A stretch of 64,000 bases of DNA. It comes from Chlorokybus atmophyticus (Eukaryota; Streptophyta; Chlorokybophyceae; Chlorokybales; Chlorokybaceae). Positions 11,952 through 23,000 of the stretch are shown here, in pieces; positions within the stretch are counted from its first letter, which is position 1; each line of letters opens with the position of its first letter. Made by a program: the position numbers and the translations under genes. The stretch covers positions 213,579 to 277,578 of the forward strand of contig RHPI01000890.1 in assembly GCA_009103225.1 (NCBI GenBank). The letters are read 5' to 3'. The notes under the pieces were generated by a model. The model was not told the origin of the DNA, ran no database searches, and saw nothing but the letters and a program-made list of their open reading frames with translations.

Positions 11952-14042
11952 ATGGCTGCGGAGCTGCCTGGCGGGCCGCCTCCTGGCGAGGGCGGAGGCG
12001 ATGCTGGAGCAGGCCGGGCCAAGGTGGGGTTTGGGTTCAAGCAAGTGAAGGCGGCGGCGAGGCCAAGTGCGGGAGGCAGGGCTGGGGCGGATGCTCCTCC
12101 ACCCGCTGCAGCCGACGTCGAGTACATCACCTCCATCCAAAATGGCGTGCTGCCCGCCTCTGGGAAGGATGCCAAGGTCATCCCCTTGCAAGAGGACAAG
12201 TGGCAGCCCTACCGCAAGCTCACCTCCGGGTTGCCCAACGAGCAAGAGGATGGCGACCAATTTGAGCAGGTTTGGATTTGCAGCTGTTTATTTGCTTGAA
12301 GCTTTGATTGATTGTTTCATGCGTCACTGGAGCCACCTCTTTGTTCCGTTGTTGTACGATGCCTTTCAATGGTGGTACATGCTTGATCGTTGCTCAGAGC
12401 AATCCACATGCTTTGACACGCTCCACTTATGAGTAACTTGGTTGTTGCGTGTATCTTATTCGTAATATGCATCTCTGTTACTTTGCCGCCAGAAACGTTA
12501 AGTGCTGTCAAGTCAAAGCTGGGTGCACTAATGGCCTTCTGCTTATGCTCACGGCAAAGTCGATTTGAACGCATGCATGCTTTCCAACGCTAGCAACGTT
12601 AATTCAGCGGGGGTGCAAGAATTCAAAGGTAACATAGCGCTTGTGTGCATGGAGTCAACTGCTGTGACGCCACTGCAGGTGGCTGTGGAGGAGAAGGACG
12701 CCAACATCAAGTATGGCCTCACAGTCATGCGCAAGCGGAAGGCTGTCGCAGCTGACATGATGGAAGTGGACCGGGAGCGCCCGAGAACCAGGATGGATGA
12801 GTTGGCCGTGTTGCGAGAAGATCTGATCAGCTTGCCCCCTCAGGTTAGTTCACACATATTGCAGTCAGCAGTTGAGTTTTTCCAGAAGTCGTGCATGCAT
12901 GCAAAGCAGGCTTGCAGGTAGTTATAAGTTGCATTGCATTGTTCGCAGGCGGACGTGGACGCATATGATGCCATGCCAGTTGAAGCGTTTGGGGAGGCAA
13001 TGCTCCGGGGAATGGGATGGGAGAAAGGTAGGACATGTTGTGACGCATTCTCACACACAAGCTTGCACGTGCATGCAAACACCTGCTATGTTGTTACATG
13101 TGTACATATTGTTCTGAGTCAGTGCCTGTGTTATTGACAGGCAAGCCTGTTGGAAGGAACTCGAAAGCAGTGGTTGACCCTATTGAGTACGTGCCAAGAG
13201 AGGGCAGGCTCGGGTTGGGCGCAACACCCAAACCACCCGAGCAACGTGAGAAGAAGTACATAAAGCCCGGGGAGACGCGCACCCCGCAGCAGCCGAAGAT
13301 GGTGATGCCCGAGGGGCCAGACGGCCGTGTTCGGCATACCAAAACGCTTGATGAGAAGTTGGTGGAGCGTAAGAAAGAGGGAGTGCATGTGGGCAAGGTG
13401 ATGCTCATTATGGACGGCAGGCACAAAGGCATGCGCGCGAAGGTGCTGAGCATTGACATGCCTCCGCCGGATGGTCGCTCGCAGCGAGCAACCGTTCAGC
13501 TTGTGTCGAGCGACGAGAAAATTGAGGTCCGAGTGAAAGAGCTTGGCGAAGTCAGCATTGGTGGGATGGGGAATGGCAAGACTGCCGGCAGCGTGCAGCT
13601 ACTCCAGGACAAGAAGAGCAAAGACAGAGGACAAGTAGCTCCAATGGAGGATACTTTGGTGCAGCAGCCAGCTATGACAGCATGGTTAACTCCACACGTG
13701 CGAGTGCGCATCATCAACAAGAGTTTGTCAAGGGGCAAGCTGTACCTTAAAAAAGGCGTCATAGTGGACGTGCAGACGCCAATCTTGTGCACCGTTGTCC
13801 TTGATGATGGGCGCCAGGTTGTCCCTGATGTCAGCCAGGACATGCTTGAAACCGCGCTGCCGAAACCTGGAGGGAGAGTCATGGCTGTTGGCGGCAGCCA
13901 TCGTGGCCGGCGTGGCAAACTGATGCAGCGTGATTCTGCCAACAACAGAGCCGTCGTGCAGTTTGCCGACGACTTCTCCATGGAACACGTTGCAATGGAC
14001 TTTGTGGCGGAGTTTGTCGGGGAGGCGGATGAGCATGAGTAG
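11952..14042 (+). CDS. GPKOW: G-patch and KOW domain spliceosome protein (GPKOW/Spp2 type)
   Basis: Four exons: 11952-12269, 12679-12843, 12949-13027 and 13141-14042, giving 487 residues (human GPKOW is about 476). The order is typical of the family: a short N-terminal VGFGFK motif, the conserved VEEKDANIKYGL block before the G-patch, a G-patch (YDAMPVEAFGEAMLRGMGWE, continuing across the intron into KPVGRNS and LGLGA), a first KOW motif (GKVMLIMDGRHKGMRAKV, about residue 270), and a C-terminal KOW (GGRVMAVGGSHRGRRGKL, about residue 431). Family members bind the helicase DHX16/Prp2 through the G-patch and act in spliceosome activation in the nucleus. The ATG at 11952 was chosen because upstream in-frame sequence is low-complexity and the family motif follows closely. 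The 409-nt first intron is the longest of the gene. Confidence 0.9.
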
Positions 14043-16045
14043 CTGTGGAGCCGGCTCGGCTCTTGAGATGAAGTACTGTTTGAAGACTGGTGGTTGTTGC
14101 AACGGCTTCAGGTCTGTTCAGAATGGAGCTGCTTACGCACTGGTTGGCTGCGGTCCGTTGTGTGGTCTATTGACCTGAATCGTTGTGTAGATTCCTGATG
14201 GCAGATTATTTGGACCAATCACAGTGACATACACCATGGCATTAGTGGCAGCCCGACTGCCCAAGCAGCCGCTCATCAGCCGCCCTTGGCCAAGTCGCTT
14301 TCGTCACGAGAAGCGCGGCTGCTGCTGTGGTATGCGAAATTGTTTGGTATTCCCACCCCTTGTCACATCGCACTCTGGCGGCAGTCTGGTGCATGGTCAA
14401 TTTTTAGTGCACCACAAGATATGCGAGTGACCAGCGCACTTCAATGTCTGGTGCAGGTCACCTTGGCGAACTTGCAAATCGCTTCAAAAGGCAGTGAGAC
14501 TCCACAACACTCGCAACCCGGAATCACCAGTATATCAAGCTGTGGTCATCGGAGTTGCCTTCTTGCTGGTGTCATCAGTAAGGAACTTGCAGCGGTTGCT
14601 GATACTTCTTGGCAATTTAGCTCTGGCTATGTGACCTGCCGGTCCCGTGACGCGGAACTGCTGCTGCCTGGAGAGCTTTCCACAACCCCTTCACAGCAAT
14701 CCGGAGCATCTGGAGCCTTTGTTTCAGCTTTCAGCTTATCTGGAGTGGCAAAGGCGTTGTGTTGGAAGTTGCCAGTAACTGTGCGTGCTGATGCATTGTT
14801 GTACAGTATGTAGGCAACATGTACAGGTTATGCTCTAGGCAGTTTTGTACATGCATCATGCAGCAGCACATAAGCGTGCACACAAACAGCATGCAAGCAT
14901 GATCATTTGCCACCACCGGGCTAATATCTTGCTTGTTGCTACCTAACACGCTACACTACCCTAGACCTCCCCGTTAGACATGCATGCATGCATGTTAGTG
15001 TCAATTACCTGCACAACAGGCAGCATGGCCACGTCAACAGTGGTCCTCAGTGGCTGTAGCGGTGCAGCAGCAGCATGCAGTGTGCCCATATGTCTCCTTC
15101 TCTCCCCCTGTCTCCCTCCCTCCCTCCTTTGTCCCCCTCTCTCCCCCTCCTCTTCCCTCCTCCACCTCCTCCCTCCCTTCTTCTTCCTCTTCGGCCGCTG
15201 CCGCGACAGTAACCCTTGCCATTGCTGGCGTGGCAGGGCCCCTCTGCCCTGCCCCTCTGCTCCGCCCCCTGTGTGTCACCCGTATGCAGTGCGGCCGCGG
15301 CAGCACTGTGCAGTGTCGTTGTCAGTTAGGTGCAGCTGGTGGGGCTTGTGCATGCATTATGTCAGCAATATGCAAGCAGGGTACAACGTATGCAACGAGG
15401 TGTACAAAAGATGTGAAGGGGAACTTGCACATGCAATCTACGTGAACATGCAATGCCTCAACCACAACAATCACTCACCAACTCGTCCGCCAGGTTAAGG
15501 CATGTGCATGCATGCTATGTACCAATTACCCCAAGCACTATTGCCCCCCCCTGTCAGACATGCATAGGCAAACACAGTGGCAAGACCAACATAGGCAACG
15601 CATACATACAAGTACAACAAGCACAACCACCAACACTAGTCGATGCACGGTAGGGCAGGATACGGTATAGGCAGACAACCAAGTCAGAGTTGGACATACA
15701 AACTCAGCAACAACGTGAGCAACGAAGCAAGTAGTGTGCTAGGCCACACAGCAGCACCACCCACAAGCGAGCACGGCCAAGACAACAGTGCTGTACATGT
15801 GCGGACAGCGCCACAGATAGCAACGTCCCAAAAAGGGGCGACGTGCTACTGGGCAGTAGATCAGTTAAGCAACTTTTCAGGGTTCGCGCTCTCACAACGC
15901 AACGCACATGGTGAGTGGGTTAGTGCGTTACTGAGTTAGTAGCAGGCTGCTCAGCAGCATGTGCGGATCAGTGGCAGTCACACGCATCAATTGCGCAACC
16001 GGCAGCGATGCATTGTGACGGGCGGAGAGGGTGGCGGTGGCGACA
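14043..16045. other. Intergenic; one open frame of doubtful value
   Basis: A plus-strand frame at 14286-14813 (175 residues) has no recognisable domain and no sign of splicing partners, so it may be chance. 15100-15200 is a C/T-rich tract (CTCCCTCC repeats). Many CATGCATG palindromes occur. Confidence 0.35.
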
Positions 16046-16116
16046 TGGGAGAGGAGGGCGGGGGTAGTCCTACAGTCTGCTGTTGCTGTCGTCACTGTGG
16101 AGGCTGGCCGCTGACC
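16046..16116 (-). repeat. Dispersed repeat family, copy A3 (reverse)
   Basis: Read on the minus strand it has GGTCAGCGGCC, then a GACGACAGCAACAGCAG block, then GGACTACCCCC and CCCTCCT, the same order as at 16350 and 7901. With the 16350 copy it forms a diverged inverted pair about 230 nt apart. Confidence 0.45.
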
Positions 16117-16349
16117 ACAGCCGTGGTGCAGGTGATTACAATTCTGCATGCTGACTGCATGGCTTACGGGGCAGGCTAGAGTTGGCGTAGCACAGAAAGT
16201 ACTAGCCCGGTGGTGGATGGAATGTGTTCACCCATGAGTGTGATGCATGTCGCTTGCATGTCTCGGCACACCATGCATGCCGGCATGGCAGCACACCCCT
16301 TTTGTGTACGCATGCATGCCTGGCAGTTGCAGTCAATTGCACAAGCCAT

Positions 16350-16420
16350 GGTCAGCGGCCCATTCGTAGCAGCAGCAACAGCGACAGCAGCAGAACGATA
16401 TGGACTCCCCCTCCCTCCCC
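16350..16420 (+). repeat. Dispersed repeat family, copy A2
   Basis: Blocks GGTCAGCGGCC, GTAGCAGCAGCAACAGCGAC and TGGACTCCCCCTCCCTCCCC match the copy at 7901 in the same orientation and the copy at 16046 in reverse. Confidence 0.5.
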
Positions 16421-17315
16421 TACACGCTCGCCATCTCTACTACTTCTATGCATCGCCCTCTCCGCCGCGACTCCATGTGTGCATGTTCATTATTGACCCC
16501 TGTATGTGTAAATCAGCATGTATCGCATTCAAAAACAGCAGTGTCGGGTCCACAGCAGGTGAGTTACCAAGGGACAAGTTACACCAGCCAACCCCTACTA
16601 ACAACAGCAAACACTGCGCAATCGCCAACAACAGGGCAACTGTAACCACAGTATGGTACACAGATGATACTGATCCGCGTAACTAGGAACCCCCTGGCTA
16701 GACTCTCCAATGCGCAATCAGCAACCGCCAAACATGGGCGGTCGTGATAGCATAACACGACAAGGATGGTGATGGTACGTAGTAATGATAAATGGGAGTC
16801 CGCGCTGACCAGGACATCGCTGACTTCTGGTGTCTCTGCTGTGCATATATACAGTGCAGCCAGGTAGTGCCTCTGTGTTTGACGCGGTGCATGCGAGGTG
16901 TCCAGTACACGGCAGCCCTGGAAGTAGTCGCAGTTGAGGTAGAGCAGCAATCTGCAGCCAACTAGAGCCTTGCTTCTGTCACCGGGCATACGTCTCCACA
17001 ACCGCATGCAAGAACGGATCACCACCATCAATAACTGGACGTGCTGTGTCGATTGTCATCCAGTGGTAGCTAACATGGCATACACAACATAGAGCACGTC
17101 ATCCAACCAGCATGCCCAAAGCTGCAGCACAATGCTAACCTTTCTTTGGCTTTGAACAAGCATAATCGAATCCTTTTTGATAACTGCACACATAATAGGA
17201 CTGCGGCACTTCAGAATCCACCCATCACTCCAACAAGCAATCCTGCACCAGCCTCCTGCAACAACATAATAAACAGCATGAGAATCGTACACACAACCAT
17301 CACTAACAACGAACG
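16421..17315. other. Intergenic, downstream of CTU2
   Basis: No recognisable gene. The part near 17100-17315 is likely the 3' untranslated region of the minus-strand CTU2 gene. Confidence 0.35.
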
Positions 17316-19943
17316 TCACCTGTTCAGCTCGCGCCTGGCATCCACACTGTGCGCTGCACGCGTCTTCAGTATCGAATCAGTCAAACTCAGCCAGTTTTCT
17401 TTCATGCAATCAAGTATCTGCGACTGGCAGCTGTGGCAGAACTGGGTTTTGCTTTGCGCATCACCCAACTCAAGGCCAGTACTCTCTTCGACCTCAGGCC
17501 TAGCTGTTGTCGCCATCGGTGCATAACATAGCGAGCAAAGGGGTAAACTTGATGGATGATTATTGTCTTGACAATGCGTGCTTGAGGCTTGCTTCCCTGC
17601 CAACAATCGGCTTGCATCCCGCGCAGTCATAAGCGGCTCGTTGAATGAGAAAGGCTTCAGCTTGGAGGCTGTGGCGAGAATTGTGTGCACGCTGGAGTTG
17701 AGGTTGGCTTGCAGAGTGGCTACAAAGTAGTCAGCCAGCATGTTGATGCTGCCTTTGCGCATGGCAGCCGCAAGCTTCTTGCTTTTGGGTACAAACACAG
17801 TCCGAAGCTTTTGTAAGTGGCACAGCATGGCCAACTCCTTGATCATGATGTCCCTCAAGGGGGTAACGATCACTGGCATGGGGCTGGGATGATGTTGGTG
17901 CTGTGATTCTTCTTGGGAGTGTGGTACGGGTGATAATACCCGATATCGAGTGTCCACGTACTGAATATCTGCTGCCAGAGAAAACCCGCGGCCTTTCGAT
18001 GTTGCGGATATGGTCCTCACCGCCAGTCTGCTGGCACAATCGCCACGCACCAGCTTGTTATAGCCATCAGCACTTGCAACCTGCAGACACACACTCAGTG
18101 TTGCATTTGCACATGACACTTGCACTCAGAAGCCATGGAGCTATGCTGTTTGAGTCTCATATGCATGCATCCATTAACACACGCGCGCGCGCATGTGCGC
18201 TCACACGTGTAGAGTTTTGTGGGCACCATGAAGCATCTCGCCTACCTTCATTAGAACTCTCATGCGGAGGTGTTCGAGCAAATCCTCCCGTCCAGTGACA
18301 TCAGAAACATTCAGGGTTTGCCGCACCAGCTCGGCAGCACGACGCTCCGCACCTTCGCTATCATCCTCTTCACCAATGTACAGGTCTTCAGTCTTCGCAA
18401 TGTGCAGCGCGGCTCGGCCGCCGGACGCCACGCGCACGATGGATATCACTTCACGCAGGACGTCGTCAGCCTCTTTGTCAGACTGCCCCAACGCAATGCG
18501 TTCATCCACAAACACCACCTGGCAAGCGCGCAATGATTGCCATGTCAAGTTTCCAACAATGGACATGCATCGTTGATGCATAGATGGCGCTATGTGGAAC
18601 TACTATATGTACATCCTAATGTTCTGTCCACGAGCAGGTGTGCTAGATGCCCTTTAAGGAGTGTTAGAGTATATGTGAGTAAATGTGCACAATCGCCATT
18701 GATCTGACACACAATAGTACAAGTAGATGATACCAAGGCGCACGTGTTATGTGCATATAACTAGCCTCAATGAGCACGGAACTCAACAGCATCACGAACA
18801 TATTGGCGTGCACGCCACTCACTTACTCCCAGGTTGAAGTGTATGCGTCCGCGGTCCTTGGCGTTGCGCGAGTCGGACATGATTAGTGTGAGCAGGTGCA
18901 GCGCCGCGCGGGAGGCGAACCCGCCTGAGAATGCCAGCAGCACCCTGTCGTTGGGATGGATCAGCCCCTTCGTGCGCACAACCGTCTTGAACATATTGAA
19001 CAGCGTGGCCTGCACGTGGGGTGACGAAGCATCATTGGTGCTGCAGATGACGACCAAGCAAGTATGTGTGCAGGAGCCTTGTTTGGTTGCTTTAGATTTT
19101 GATGTACAGTGAGTGACCGATACTTGACCCATCATGTCACATCAGTCTGCCTTATGTCTTGCCGATGATCCCCCATCACAGATGCTTATGAGTCATAAGT
19201 TATGACACAGCGAGTTAGCAATGTGATTACCACATGGGGCGCAATCTCGCACGCGTGTGGCTCTCGCAATGCATGCGTGTACGCGAGCGTTCGCAAGTTG
19301 TATCTTGATATTCTACAGCGCTCGTCAATCTGTTTGTCTGATATGCCACTGAGGCTTTCACTTCGCTCTGGTGTAGCCACTGGTCCCGAGCAGTGACAGT
19401 GCTTCCCTACTTCAGAAGTTGCTCAAGTGAAGAAAGAAGAAAAAAGACCGCTACCTGACTATAGACGGCATGGCTACAGGAAGAACTTGCAAGCGCTTGT
19501 AACCGTCGCTTGCAACGCTTGCATTATTGCAAGCGCTGCAACAGTCAAGCTTGCAAGCGTTGCATGCTCATAATCAAGGGGAAGCTTGACAAGCTCTAGC
19601 TCTGGTATAGCTCTGAAAAGCTTGACTAAGAGACTGACTGCCTGACTCAGGCTCTCACCTCGAGGCATGAAGCGCAGAGTGCTTCACGCTGGCGAGCGAC
19701 CACCGCCGCCGCCTCCGTCCCGCACTTCACGCAGGTGGTGGGGGAGGGGGAAGAGGAGGCGGTGGTGGCACTCGGGGAGGACGTGGAGGTGGCAGCGACG
19801 CAGGAGCACGACACTGACGCCGACTCCGACACCGCCCCTGCACACACCCCACTGCCGCAACCTCCTCCTCCTCCACATCCTGCTTCTGCTCCGCCAGACG
19901 GAACCTCATCCAGGTCCTCCTCCTCCACCCCGCACCCGCTCAT
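17316..19943 (-). CDS. CTU2: Cytoplasmic tRNA 2-thiolation protein 2 (CTU2/NCS2)
   Basis: Four minus-strand exons, all phase 0 with GT-AG borders: 19943-19659, 19009-18827, 18518-18246 and 18080-17316, giving 501 residues. Family knowledge: with CTU1/NCS6 it thiolates wobble uridine 34 of cytosolic tRNAs for Lys, Glu and Gln, using sulfur passed by URM1. Visible features are a Ser/Gly/Cys-rich acidic leader; an N-terminal zinc pair CVKC...CASC near residues 70-93; an ATP-pyrophosphatase-like loop VLLAFSGG (about 116-125) followed by FASRA, where active thiolases have KDS, as is usual for this non-catalytic partner; and a late CSLC...CHSC pair (about 430-470). The family blocks GDCASRLAVRTISATSKGRG and PLRDIMIKE are clear. 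The start is 150 nt from the divergent mnmG start used here. Confidence 0.9.
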
Positions 19944-20093
19944 CCTTGCTCTCGCGCCTGAAGTCCAGGAGGTGCTACACCATGTGTAGTGACACCTACA
20001 AGCACAGATACTCCGCGTCAACCTCCGCCACCTCCGCCGCCGCCTCCGCCCAAAACAACAAGCTTGGGTATAGCGTGCTGGCGGCGTAGGAGC
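19944..20093. promoter_or_regulatory. Divergent intergenic region CTU2 / MnmG
   Basis: Only 150 nt lie between the CTU2 ATG (19943, minus) and the preferred mnmG ATG (20094, plus). If mnmG starts at 19989 instead, just 45 nt remain. The two genes must share promoter sequence or overlap in their leaders. A CCGCC-repeat tract occupies 20025-20050. Confidence 0.55.
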
Positions 20094-23000
20094 ATGGCGG
20101 CGGCGGCGACGGTGGCTGTGGTGGTGGGGTCGTCTCTGTCAGGGGCGGTGAGCTCTTCCGCTGCACCAAGGCAGAGGCGGCGTCATGGTGGAGGCCAGAC
20201 TCAGCGACAAATTGGCAGCTTGCCTGCGGGTCAGCTGTGGGGCCAGCGGCTGCTGGCTGCGGCAGCTGAGGCCAGCTGGCCAGGAAAGCCCAAGCAAGCT
20301 TGCCGCAGCTGTCGCCTCGCCTGCGGCTGCGTTGCCGCAGCTGGGGAAGAAGAAAGCAGGGGAGAAGCAGCTGGAGCAGCTGCTAGCATGCCGTCCACCA
20401 GCAGCAGCCGGTCAAGCTTAGGTGAGAGCACTCGCAAGCAGCAACAACAAGAACAATCTTCCACGCACCTGTTAGAGAGACGACTTATTACGCATACGAA
20501 CACACACAATTGCTTAGTTGCAGCAAGGTGGAAGCTGTCAGTTGTTTGTGCGTGGCCATGTGTCACAGCAGCTCTGCACCCTTTGTTTTGTATGTGAGTC
20601 AGTTCGTCGGTGTAGAATGTGACTTTGTTGCTACAACCGTTTGTGGGTCGATCAAGTGCACTTCTTTACGCTCCTGCATACGTACGCACAGAAGCCACAA
20701 CCAGGTTGGTACACAATTACGGATGCACAGGATTCCAGGTTGCTTCCTGCACCGAGCGTGCTGATTAAGTCATTGCCAAACATCAAAAGCGTCATCGTTT
20801 GGCAGTTTGCTGCGATGGTAGCTCATGTCCTTGCCGACCATGTGCACAGGCAGTGGCCATTTACCTTGGTTCAGTTCGAAATAACCACTAGACAATCGTT
20901 GCGAGTGTGTATGTGTGCTGTCACCGACCACACCGCAAGCTTGTGGCGTTGGCATTTTCACAATGCCATGCCAATGCAAGACGACTGTTTCAAAACAATT
21001 TTAGCTTCTTTATTCATATGTCAGGAGTTCACTGCTTACCAGTACTCGCTATTCATGCCACTACAGTGCGGTGCATGCTCATTCGACAGTCGAGTTGTTT
21101 TTGAAGCATGTGTAATCCTTCCGGCCAAACGCAGGAGGCGATGCCAGCACGGAGGAGTACGATGTGCTCGTGGTGGGCGGCGGGCACGCGGGTTGCGAGG
21201 CAGCGCTGGCGGCCGCGCGCTCAGGCGCGCGCACGCTGCTGCTCACTCTCAACCTTGACAGGATCGCGTGGCAGCCGTGCAATCCCGCTGTCGGGGGACC
21301 CGCCAAGTCCCAGCTCGTCCACGAGGTACGTTGATACTGTCATTAACATTGCAAACCTGTCAATTGTTAGAGTACACATAACAACCAGCGGTTATGCAAT
21401 TGCATGCCATGCTTAGTGTGTTCATGTGTATGTTGCCCNNNNNNNNNNNNNNNNNNNNNNNNNNNNNNNNNNNNNNNNNNNNNNNNNNNNNNNNNNNNNN
21501 NNNNNNNNNNNNNNNNNNNNNNNNNNNNNNNNNNNNNNNNNNNNNNNNNNNNNNNNNNNNNNNNNNNNNNNNNNNNNNNNNNNNNNNNNNNNNNNNNNNN
21601 NNNNNNNNNNNNNNNNNNNNNNNNNNNNNNNNNNNNNNNNNNNNNNNNNNNNNNNNNNNNNNNNNNNNNNNNNNNNNNNNNNNNNNNNNNNNNNNNNNNN
21701 NNNNNNNNNNNNNNNNNNNNNNNNNNNNNNNNNNNNCCTTCCCAATCTCGCCCCCTCCCCACCCACCATGTGGGCCCGCGCGAACGCGCTATGGTGCACG
21801 CATGCGTGCCCATGCGCGTGTATGTGTATGCATAGGGTCCTTTATGCAGTGTAGGTTACACATGCAAATATTGCAAGCTGTAAACGATTAACTTGCAGGA
21901 TGCATACATTGTGCGCTGCGTATTGCTGTACAGATATGTGATGCGATGTGTTTATCGGTGCTTGCCTTCCAGGTGGATGCACTCGGGGGCGAGATTGGGA
22001 AGGTGACAGACCGGTGTTACCTGCAGAAGCGAGTGCTGAACCTCTCCAAAGGCCCCGCCGTGTGGGCTCTCAGAGCGCAGACGGACAAGCGGGAGTACGC
22101 TACTGTCATGCGCCAAGTGCTGGAAAGGTAAGAGCCACATGCAAAGTGGTCATCGTCAGCTGCCTAAGTGCGTAAAGATTCTGCAATATCTCCTTTGGTC
22201 TGCGCATGCAAGTCGTTTGAGGTCATGACTCATGTGGACTTGCTTTGTCGATCGTGTAGCACACCCAACTTGTCGATACGCGAGGCGATGGTGACGGAGG
22301 TGATTGTTGGTCCAAATGATGAAGTGCAGGGCGTGCGTACATTCTTTGGCATGGAGTTCTTAGCAAAGGCGGTTGTGCTTACCACAGGAACATTTATGAA
22401 TGGCCAAATCTGGGTAAGGCATCAACCATCCCACAAACAGCAAGATGTCAAAGCACAACAACATTTGGTGTAACTCTTGTCGTTTATACACATGTAGGTC
22501 GGGCGCAAGACGTTGCCAGCTGGCCGCGCAGGAGAGTCACCCTCGTTGGGCCTGACGGAGCAGCTGCAGAGTCTCGGGTTTGAGTCGGAGCGCTTGAAGA
22601 CAGGCACACCCGCCCGCGTGGACGCACGCACGGTCGATTACAGCAGACTACAGAAGCAGCCTGGTGACGAAGAGGTATGCTGCAAGGCTGCGGGCATAGC
22701 TGTGGGGAATGACACGTATCTTGTTAAGGTGTCGGTGTGTCATTTGTGTTGGAAATCATCAGGTAGTATCAATGCAACAGTAGTGAGGGTTGTCCATTGT
22801 ATGTGCTTGCCATTGCTTAGATCTTCACATACGCAAGTTGTGTACACTGACCAGGTGAGGTGGTTCAGTTTTGATCCGGAAGTGCACGTAGAGAGGGAGC
22901 AGATGGCGTGCCATCTGACACGGACGACTGAGGCAACACACAAACTCATTGAGGACAACCTGTTCGAGACACCCACTTACGGCGGCTGGGTCGCCGCCAA

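Noticed and set aside
11754-12260. 168-residue minus-strand frame opposite the first GPKOW exon
   Set aside because: Opposite-strand shadow of a GC-rich exon; the plus strand continues in phase into the G-patch exons.
14286-14813. 175-residue single-exon gene
   Set aside because: No domain, no homologous pattern and no clear start context; kept only as a remark in the intergenic entry.
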